DNA of 64,000 bases, taken from positions 24,083,112 to 24,147,111 of the forward strand of contig NC_035436.2 of NCBI RefSeq assembly GCF_002127325.2, given 5' to 3'. The stretch is from Helianthus annuus. Taxonomy: Eukaryota > Streptophyta > Magnoliopsida > Asterales > Asteraceae. Each line of letters starts with the position of its first letter. The stretch's first letter is position 1. The notes beneath the pieces are model-generated. The model did not search any database, was not told the origin of the DNA, and saw only the letters and a list, made by a program, of their open reading frames with translations. The position numbers and the translations under genes were made by a program. Below, piece by piece: positions 56,834-64,000 of the stretch.

Positions 56834-58525
56834 TGATGTGTGTAAAATGCAACATATAAATTACATCAAATAAGGCATAAAACTAACCCTTTTTAAGTAC
56901 TAATGTTGGAAAAAGAGTGTTTTTGTCTTCCTTTTGTATTTTTAGGATTAAATGAGCTCAAATTCACAAAAGAAGCAAAAAGACAGCTAAATCTAACATA
57001 AATACAAGAAAAGGAATATAAGTGGATTGCCCGACCCCTCAACAGCATCCTCCCAAGCAAAATAGAGAAGGCAGAAGACTGAACACGCCCCGTGCTCAGC
57101 CAGCACGAGGCCGTGCCCAAGAAGCAGCAGAAAAGACAAACCTATAGAAGCTTCTACTGCCCATCACGGGGCCGTGTCCAGCGGACACGGGGGCGTGGCG
57201 AAAGTACAGCAGGCGCATTAATTGTAATTGCGAATTACAATTAATGAAGAGAGAGAGTGTCAGACAGGCACGGGGGCGTGTCCAGCGGACACGGGGCCAT
57301 GCCCAGCCTTCTGTTCAGCCTATAGATAGGAGTGCTTGGTTTCATTGCAACTCATCCCTTGGCACACCACCTCTCTCACACTTCATCCACCAACTACCAC
57401 CATCACAACACCATCATCCACCACCATCATCCATTGTCCATCATAGAGTGTGTGAGTCGTCTCGGGATCCAAGATTGATCGTAAGAGTTCTTGACAATCA
57501 AGGCCATGTCTGCCTAAGTCTCTTACATCACTTGGTGAAGACAAGTGTTTAGTTTAATACTTTTTATTTTCAATCTTTTGCACTTTTTATTTGGTTTTGT
57601 ATTAATGACTTTAATAACTAGTTGCTTATGTTGAAGGTGATCTTTCCTTATCGTTTGTCCGTGGTGTCTTGGCATTATTTTACTATCTATATAAAATAAA
57701 AGATTTTCACCATTCATATCTCCACGGTCTATATGGAGGTATGTTGGCTACCTGGTCGGGGGTTAAGGGAATGGTTTGGTAAGGGTCTTGCCCTTGTTCA
57801 GCGTTTAGAGGTCCTGGGAGGGACCTGGGTCAAATTTAGTAGGATCTCCTTCAATGCCCATAGGCATTGGATGGCGGGGATCCAAACTCTTTGACCCCCT
57901 CATAAGTTAACTACTATTAATACTATAACCCGGCTATTTGGGACTGTATCCCTGCTGACTCAGACTACTTAGTCGAGGGTAACGTCACCGCCAAAAGCGG
58001 GGCCTACCATAATTTGCATTAATAACTTAATTCATTATCTTCCAATAATCCAACCCTTTAGGATTGTATCCTTGCTGACTCAAACTACTGGGTTGAGGGT
58101 AACGTCGCCTTCAAAAGAGGGGCCTACTACAATAACTAAGATAATCTCTTAAATAAGTGCAAAAGTGCGAAAATAATCAAAGGTTATACTAATACACGAG
58201 TCGGATCCAAGTGATTCATCTTGTCTATCTGTTTTTATTTTATTTTATTTTCAGCATTTAGTTAGTTTTTATTTTTTAAGTTTAAAAATCTTTTCTAACT
58301 TTTTGATTTGATTAGACGTTGAGGATAAACCGGTACTAAAAGCTCTTGTGTCCTTGGACGACCTCGGTATCTTACCAACACTATACTACGTCCACGATGG
58401 GTGCACTTGCCCATATGTGTGTTTAGTGTTAGTAAATATCGTGTTTAATAAATTTAAAACTTGGCTAAAAGTGTAAAAAGGGCTTAAAATATACATAAAA
58501 AACATATATACACTAACACGCATCA
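56834..58525 (+). repeat. 5' LTR of non-autonomous copy B
   Basis: 1692 bp, collinear with the copy A LTRs read in reverse. Three GC palindrome doublets (starts 57084/57104, 57165/57186, 57269/57290) sit at the equivalent positions. Confidence 0.9.
57084..57301. repeat. three GC palindrome doublets in the copy B LTR
   Basis: CACGCCCCGTG/CACGAGGCCGTG, CACGGGGCCGTG/CACGGGGGCGTG and CACGGGGGCGTG/CACGGGGCCATG; the 9-base linker is kept in all three. Confidence 0.93.
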
Positions 58526-58531
58526 AGTTTT

Positions 58532-58549
58532 TGGCGCCGTTGCCGGGGA
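58532..58549 (+). other. primer binding site of non-autonomous copy B
   Basis: TGGCGCCGTTGCCGGGGA, six bases inside the LTR, identical to that of copy A. Confidence 0.85.
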
Positions 58550-58654
58550 CACAAGGATTTTAAGAAAGTTAGGAATCAACGGCCTAATCATCTTTTTATT
58601 TTTTCTTTTTAATTTTTAGGATTTTCTTAGTTTTTCAGCTTCTGCAGAGCTCAG

Positions 58655-58769
58655 CACGGGCCATGCCCGCTGAACACGCCCCCGTGCTCAATAATTGGAA
58701 CTGGCAATCCTGTTTTAAGTCAGACAGTAAGCTGAACACGGGGCCGTGCCCACTCAACACGCCCCCGTG
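58655..58769. repeat. two GC palindrome doublets before ORF1, copy B
   Basis: Starts 58655/58675 (11-base first core) and 58737/58758. Equivalent to 45960/45940 and 45878/45857 of copy A. Confidence 0.93.
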
Positions 58770-58813
58770 CCCAAGATTCACTTACTGAAAACAGAACCGT
58801 TAGATCCAGGCGG

Positions 58814-59734
58814 TTGGTAATTTCTGACATAAACATGAGTGATAGTAATTCTTTTTACTTTCGGCACTCTTATGGTACGTGGTGTCAATTATGTGGAGGC
58901 GAACATGAAGAAGTAAAATGTTACTTTCTAAATTATAGGCTCCACTACATAGACCCACCGATTCCTTATAACCTTAAGAGGGGCGAAAGTAAAAATAATC
59001 ACTATCTCTCCCTCGAATGCGCCCAGCCAGATATTCTAGGAGAAATGCTCCTTGACGAGTTATTTCAACTAGAAGAGCTAATTCTAAATTGGTCAAAAGA
59101 GCTTAGGAAGGATTTTATTGATCCACCCCAAGACGATGACCATGAAGAAATGTTGGGATTGCATTCCGACAACCTCGTTGCTCCCAAAAATACCTTCATA
59201 CCTAGCGATGACTTGGACGATAGTCGTCCCTGTGCCGATTGTGCCGTGAAGGACTCTCCATCGACTTCGTTCGGTGCATACATAGACCTGAGCGATTCGG
59301 CATACACCTTCTTTAACGAGAGCCCGGGAAAGGGTTGGACTTGTCCACCTAGAATGAAAATAGGAATTACCCTCACCGACAACCTCTTGCGTTCTCGCCT
59401 TAGTCTAGGACAATTAAGGTATCTTAGGCACTTTGGGGTTGTTCCAACCAGTCAAGAGCCACCCGATACTATTAAGTTCCTTAAAAAAAAATTTTTAGAC
59501 AAACTTCATAAAACAGTCTCTCGACACGGGGCCGTGTCCATCCAACACGTCCCCGCGCCCACCAAAAGATTCCCTTCTGATCCTTACGTCAGAATACGGA
59601 CAAACTGTGTCAGAATTCCATCTGCACACGGGGCCGTGCCCACTGAACACGGGGCCGTGTCCAGGATGCTGTCGTTTTCTATAAATGCAGCCAAGAATTC
59701 TGCACATTTAGACCAACTTGGGACAGAGATTTGA
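58814..59734 (+). CDS. unknown ORF1 of the non-autonomous element, copy B
   Basis: 306-residue frame, start MVISDINMSDSNSFYFRHSY. It keeps the CX2CX3HX4C cluster (WCQLCGGEHEEVKC) and the long identical block DSPSTSFGAYIDLSDSAYTF. Compared with copy A the first 218 or so residues align without gaps and most differences are conservative (L/I, E/D, V/I), which suggests past selection on the protein. Beyond VVPTSQEPPD the frames part, and the tail again translates GC palindromes (HGAV). Function unknown; gag-like nucleic-acid binding is a guess from the zinc-knuckle-like cluster. Confidence 0.6.
   Translation: MVISDINMSDSNSFYFRHSYGTWCQLCGGEHEEVKCYFLNYRLHYIDPPIPYNLKRGESKNNHYLSLECAQPDILGEMLLDELFQLEELILNWSKELRKDFIDPPQDDDHEEMLGLHSDNLVAPKNTFIPSDDLDDSRPCADCAVKDSPSTSFGAYIDLSDSAYTFFNESPGKGWTCPPRMKIGITLTDNLLRSRLSLGQLRYLRHFGVVPTSQEPPDTIKFLKKKFLDKLHKTVSRHGAVSIQHVPAPTKRFPSDPYVRIRTNCVRIPSAHGAVPTEHGAVSRMLSFSINAAKNSAHLDQLGTEI
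59525..59659. repeat. two GC palindrome doublets at the ORF1 3' end, copy B
   Basis: Starts 59525/59546 (second core altered to CACGTCCCCGCG) and 59627/59648. Confidence 0.93.
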
Positions 59735-60024
59735 AGGAATCTTCTCTCAACTATCCTAGGTAAGTTTTAAAAGAAGTTTCCAACAACCCATCTTGTCCTT
59801 TCCTCTTTTAACCATTTCCTTCTTCTTTATCTTTCTCCAAGAACCTCCATTAAAGTTTGAATTTTTCAAGCTTTGTGGTAGGGATTGATGAGTTTTGATC
59901 AGGGAATCTTAAATATGTTGTAAAACATTGTTTTAAGTTACTAATATTTAAAAAGACCCCACAAGTTCAGAAAATAACTTAAAACTTCAAGTTTCCCTGC
60001 TCCAAAACTCTGTAGAAAGATGAA

Positions 60025-60057
60025 CACGGGGCCGTGCTCATTGGGCACGGGGCCGTG
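60025..60057. repeat. GC palindrome doublet upstream of ORF2, copy B
   Basis: CACGGGGCCGTG at 60025 and 60046, 21 bp apart. Confidence 0.95.
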
Positions 60058-60108
60058 TCCGGTCTACTGTTTCAGCAAATAAACTATCTTTAGTTTGTTT
60101 TTCGTAGA

Positions 60109-60573
60109 ATGTCGAGTGAAAACAGCGAAACATCTTCCGTGCATTCATCAGACAACCGAAGAGGAAGGAGGCCCTCCATTGAAGCTACACTTGTGCATTA
60201 TGTAATAGCATTAAGGGAGTCCCTCGACGAAATGACGTCAGTAGAGGAGGTCTTAATCGACCGTATTAACGATCTTACGGTGGGACTCGATAGTAGCTTC
60301 CAAGAAATTAACCTCTTGCACCAGAGGTTAAATATTCTTGTGACACCCCCGATGGAACCGGTCCTCCCTCAACAGGATTGGAACCTGGCACTCGGAGTTA
60401 ACAACCCTACCGGGTGGGACGACTTTCAGGCGGAACCTCCCATGGAACACCAACAAGAGATCCCGGTGGAAATCGCAACCCCTCAAACTGACGCTAATGA
60501 GCCCTCTTTTCTCCTTCCAAGGGAGGTGGAGGAGTGGCTCGCCGACATATCAGGAAAACCACACCTGGAATAA
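60109..60573 (+). CDS. unknown ORF2 of the non-autonomous element, copy B
   Basis: 154 residues, start MSSENSETSSVHSSDNRRGR, ending WLADISGKPHLE. The same Ser-rich head, Leu-rich helical middle and acidic Pro-rich tail as copy A (44070-44513), with no indels until the final seven residues. Family unknown. Confidence 0.6.
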   Translation: MSSENSETSSVHSSDNRRGRRPSIEATLVHYVIALRESLDEMTSVEEVLIDRINDLTVGLDSSFQEINLLHQRLNILVTPPMEPVLPQQDWNLALGVNNPTGWDDFQAEPPMEHQQEIPVEIATPQTDANEPSFLLPREVEEWLADISGKPHLE

Positions 60574-60880
60574 GGAGTTCTATAAGGCCATATCTAACCA
60601 AGACTACTAGCTTCTTGGAAATTTTGCTAATTAAAATAATGTGTAGGCTAGAACTCCAGGGTTTACTGCTTCTTTGTTTTCTTATCTAGCTTAATATAAA
60701 TTTAGGACTATGTAAGATCTCTCTATGATTTCAATGAAATGATGGTTTTAAACTTTGGATGATCCATAATAAATAAAACACACTCATGGTGGTAAAGGAT
60801 GAAAAGGGAAACGAGAAACATGACCCCATGCACAAGAACAAGGCAACCCGACATCAATTTCTCCAACACAGAAGGTTCAA

Positions 60881-61044
60881 CACGGGTCGTGTCCAACCAA
60901 CACGGCCCCGTGCTGAACCCCCTGCAGAAAAATGCCCAGTTCAGGTAACTGGACACGGGCCGTGTTCACCAGACACGCCCCCGTGTCCAGGCTTCTGTTT
61001 CTTTTCTTTAATTTTCGTTACTGGCACCTGAACACAGGGCCGTG
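60881..61044. repeat. 3' cluster of GC palindromes, copy B
   Basis: Doublets at 60881/60901 and 60954/60974 (11-base first cores, 9-base linkers). At 61033 there is a single CACAGGGCCGTG where copy A has a doublet; it is still enclosed by TTACTGGCA...TGCCAGTAA. Confidence 0.9.
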
Positions 61045-62229
61045 TCCAGACTGCCAGTAACATAAAATCTTTGCTTTTAACACTATATTACACATCTAAT
61101 CAACCTAAAAATTTATTTTTGGCACACAAAACTCTATTGGAACCGCTGATCACCCCAAATTTTTTTCAAAAATTTCAATTTTTTTTACTTGTCTAAAGTT
61201 TAAGTTGGGAATTCTAAGATTAATAAGGTTATATTTTTACAAATTTACAACCAATAGCGTCGTGATAAAAAGAACCAACATAAGAAAATTATGAAACGGG
61301 CATAACAAGCTTAGTTAAAATTTGATTATATATACTTGTTCACATAGAAAAACCCATTCCCACAAAAAGTGAGTTTTGAGCCTTTATTGAGCATACAAAT
61401 ATACATCTTTAGACTAAATGCTCATTTTTCGTTTCTTGTGTGAATAGCCGCTTGGTTCTTACGACTCTAGAACTTGCCACGACGATTCATTCCCAGTCCT
61501 TACCAACTTAAACCCAAGTAAGTAAATGATGGAGGCATTAGGACTAACCCTTTTTTCTTTCTACACCATTATTTTTCAATTTTTTTTTACCACCTACCCA
61601 AAATCCTCCTAGTTAACCCCTTTGAGCCTAAACCTTTCATTTCTTTACCCTAAAACCTTTTTACCCACCAAAAACTTTTTTATTTTTACCCTTTATTTTA
61701 GTAACAAGCTCGGTTTTCGTGTGACTAAAAAAAATAATAATAATAATCATAATAATAATAATGAAGTTTGAAATAAACAAACAAAGCTCTTAAAACAAAA
61801 GCTTGTTTGAAGAAATACTTCGAAATAAAAAGTCACTAAAACAAAATGTTTTACGAGAACCGACGCTTTTTACGCTTTTCGCCCTTTTCTACTAACCACT
61901 AACCCATTCATCCACCTTTAGCCCAAGCCTTTACCCAAAAAAGTCCTCTTGATATTTACAAAGGTAACAAGTTAAAAAGGAGGAGGATTGATTGCTTGGC
62001 AATCTTATGGTAGGAATAAGTTCCATGCCGCTCTCGAGTGATTCACTAAAAATACACCTTCGGCCGAGTGTGAGTGATTTCTCCCGTGAGGTATGTGAAC
62101 TTGTATATAAATGGAATTTTAAAAAAGGCATGTTATGCCCAATTAAGTAATTTCTCATATGAAACGTTCTAAACAAATCATAACGAGTAGGATTGTAAAT
62201 AGATAAAAATAAAACCCAAAAAGATCTTG
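61045..62229. other. 3' non-coding interior of copy B
   Basis: Collinear with 42340-43560 of copy A (reverse). Contains an ATA/AAT microsatellite (about 61728-61760) and T-rich runs. No gene. Confidence 0.6.
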
Positions 62230-63327
62230 GATTTCATCAGTTTCGATCCGTTCTAACGGCCGGGAACCACCCCGTTCCATCAGATCTGGCCGTTTCTGAT
62301 GGTTTTCCCATGTTTAACCCGAAATCGCACGATTCTTTCACTAGATACACAGATTTTAGGGGAGATTGTTATAAAAACAGGTGGAAATCACCCAGATCTG
62401 AGTTGTTTATGGTAAAATGAGATCACACCTTGAAGTTCATAAGAACTCTTGGTGACATCATCCTTGAACACCTCAAATCAGTAGATTTCACGGTTATTAG
62501 TTGAGTTTTAAAAGATAAAATGGTGTAGAATTGAGTGTAGATCATAGAAGTACAAGTTTCTATTTGAGATCTTACCTGGATCGCGTGAAAATCAAGAGAA
62601 TCGGGTCCAAGAGTGTGCTGGTCGAGTGGGAGCTGTCACATCACTGTTTGAGTGATGTGACAGGCTATTTATAAGCAAGAGAGAAGGGTAGAGGAGGTTT
62701 GGTGTGTTGGGTCGGATGGCCCATCCGTTCGGATGGCCCATCCGTTCGGATGGCCCATCCGTGCGGATGGCCCATCCGTCCGGATGGCCATTCTGGTTGG
62801 GTCTTCGGTGCGAAGAAATTCACCGTTTTGAGCGTTGCGACAGTCTTGGGTACGCGTTTCCTATATTTAGTTATCATTATTATATATACATATATATATA
62901 TATATATAGTTAATCACAAGGGGCCGTACTTACGTATTCATATTACAAAGTTGCGATACATTATCCGGGTTTTTGCTTTGATTACGCGATTACTTGCGAC
63001 GCTTCACGGTCATCGAGGAGGGTAAAGTAGGTCCTCACTCCATGACATCGTGAACGTTAATGTGTGATGCGATGTGTGTTGTTAGTAATGAGTTGCACTG
63101 CGACACATCACGGCTTATCAAGGAGGGTAGAATTGGTCCTCACTCGACATCTTAGTGGTTGTCAGCAAGTGCGATGTGATGTGATAGTGATAGAATATGC
63201 GATATTATGCAGACATATTGCGATATAACGATGTATGCGATATAGGTACATTATGATCTGAATCTCTGGTGCTAGGCGTAACGAGTATAACAAGTAGTAA
63301 CAACGCTCGAACGTGCGGGTTGTTACA
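62230..63327 (-). repeat. right LTR part of the remnant
   Basis: Starts mid-LTR (ATTTCATCAGTTTCGATCC, equivalent to 55765) and is intact to its outer end TTGTTACA. Provides the 32 or so terminal bases missing from the left LTR. Confidence 0.8.
62714..62793. repeat. 17 bp palindromic tandem array, right LTR copy
   Basis: Units start exactly every 17 bp at 62714, 62731, 62748, 62765 and 62782, nearly perfect GGATGGCCCATCCGTTC. More homogeneous than the copy at 56244. Confidence 0.92.
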
Positions 63328-63539
63328 CAAGGGGTAACCCCCGTTGCCGCTTGACGCTCCGACGGTAGTGTAAATTTTGGAGAAAAATGACGTTTTTTCG
63401 ATTTCATTACCCCTTTAGAACTTTTTTCTTGAAACATTGCCCGTATAATGATTTCTAGACCCGCCGCTGGTACACATTGTAGTTATTTAAAATATATCTT
63501 TATAGTGATAATACGAAATGTAATTGATTAGTAGTTACC

Positions 63540-63726
63540 CTATAGATACCTGATGAGTTTTGGTTCGGGTATACATGACCGGTAATATTTTTAACTTAAC
63601 GGGTATACCCAAAACCTGATGGGTATTCACCCGCTAGAATCCAACGGGTTTGGGACAAGCATATCAAACCGGGTTTGGGGTTAGGATTACCTAAACCCGT
63701 CCCAAACCCGACCAATTACCATCCCT
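63540..63726. mobile_element. right part of a hAT-MITE-like element
   Basis: CGGGTATACCC, AACGGGTTTGGGACAAGC and CCCGTCCCAAACCCG phrases ending CCAATTACCATCCCT. See 52757-52990 for the likely left end. Confidence 0.4.
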
Positions 63727-63748
63727 ACCTACTCCAACCTTTGTTATC

Positions 63749-63749
63749 A

Positions 63750-63818
<69 letters not shown>
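63749..63818. repeat. ATT microsatellite
   Basis: About 23 perfect ATT units. The remaining 63819-64000 shows nothing identifiable. Confidence 0.95.
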
Positions 63819-63822
<4 letters not shown>

Positions 63823-64000
63823 TTTCTTTTTCTTTACTATATAACGAGTGTGACGAAGTTTCTTTTTTAGTTTAATTTTGTTAACAAACGCGTCGATACT
63901 CTTTTGAACATATTTTTTAACTTTTCTTTTTCTTTGTTGTAACAAGTGCACTGAAACCAACCGAGTTTCTATCTTTTTTTCGTTTACCTTTTTTACCTTT

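Larger units (their letters stand above)
56834..62229 (+). mobile_element. non-autonomous LTR retrotransposon, copy B, 3' end deleted
   Basis: The 5' LTR 56834-58525 (1692 bp) starts TGATGTGTG and ends ACACGCATCA; primer site TGGCGCCGTTGCCGGGGA at 58532-58549. The interior carries ORF1 (58814-59734) and ORF2 (60109-60573), then sequence collinear with copy A until about 62219. The purine tract and the 3' LTR are absent, and sequence jumps into the right LTR of the host element at about 62230. It lies in the opposite orientation to copy A and differs from it throughout, so the two are separate insertions. Confidence 0.9.
54612..63327 (-). mobile_element. Ty3/gypsy-like LTR-element remnant (two partial LTRs, interior lost)
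   Basis: Begins TGTCACACCCCAACTG and ends GGGTTGTTACA, flanked by a perfect duplication CAAGG (54607-54611, 63328-63332). The LTR text 55765-56833 is repeated at 62230-63295, so parts of both LTRs are present: the left one from its outer end to 56833, the right one from its middle to its outer end. The whole interior and the inner LTR parts are gone. In their place is a 3'-truncated non-autonomous element (56834-62229). Orientation is inferred from the TGTAACAACC...GGTGTGACA pattern. Confidence 0.8.
54585..63470. mobile_element. MITE-like element split by the LTR element at 54612
   Basis: Left end CAGGGACGGATATAGAGTG (54585) and right end CTAGACCCGCCGCTGG (to 63470) are imperfect inverted repeats. 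Closing the LTR insertion gives a continuous 170 bp element rich in GGGGTAACCCCC. Related to the elements at 3829 and 17101 by its GGCGG(A/G)CCC ends. Confidence 0.5.

Noticed and set aside
40524..62229. Regular palindromes considered as a CRISPR array
   Set aside because: Spacing between doublets is irregular (tens to hundreds of bases), there are no unique equal-length spacers, and the host is a plant nuclear genome.
63675..63875. Open frame over the ATT microsatellite
   Set aside because: Poly-isoleucine from a triplet repeat.

Overview
This is nuclear DNA from a flowering plant: intron-containing host genes with GT-AG junctions, AT-rich introns, dense MITEs and foldback elements, and deeply nested LTR retrotransposons. 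The mix of large Tekay-like and Retand-like Ty3/gypsy elements fits an Asteraceae-like eudicot, but that placement is inference and no species is claimed.

Host genes occupy mainly the left third. The window opens inside the 3' half of a LAMMER (AFC/CLK-type) dual-specificity kinase (1-1104, + strand, 5 exons seen). A complete nine-exon WNK (with-no-lysine) kinase gene follows (6215-11886, + strand, 595 codons before the stop). Its introns hold a hAT-type MITE, a Harbinger-type MITE and two foldback elements. A short intronless gene for a small membrane protein of a plant-specific family lies at 20704-21081 on the - strand. MITEs, foldback elements, hairpins and tandem duplications fill the space between.

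From about 21.5 kb rightwards the window is almost all transposable elements in nested blocks. (1) A foldback element (about 21474-33677) is split by a 10.7 kb Tekay-like Ty3/gypsy element on the - strand (22233-32952) with about 3 kb LTRs, an initiator-Met-type primer site, broken pol and no recognisable gag. (2) A Retand/Tat-like Ty3/gypsy element on the + strand (34902-51749, site duplication GGGTT) has decayed gag-protease-RT and a truncated antisense ORF. It is split just after the protease active site by a solo LTR (37326-48773, duplication GTGGG), itself split by a young 7.27 kb non-autonomous LTR element (40524-47795, duplication ACATG). (3) A second LTR-element remnant (54612-63327, duplication CAAGG) contains a 3'-truncated copy of the same non-autonomous family in the opposite orientation (56834-62229).

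The most unusual signal is in that non-autonomous family. Both copies carry two conserved ORFs of unknown function but no pol. Both are studded with paired 11-12 bp GC-rich palindromes (CACGGCCCCGTG and variants) whose two halves are always separated by exactly 9 bp, giving 21 bp phasing when the first core is 12 bp. I count 14 doublets in one copy and 10 in the other, at matching positions. The host genes show no sign of working together as a pathway beyond being two protein kinases side by side.
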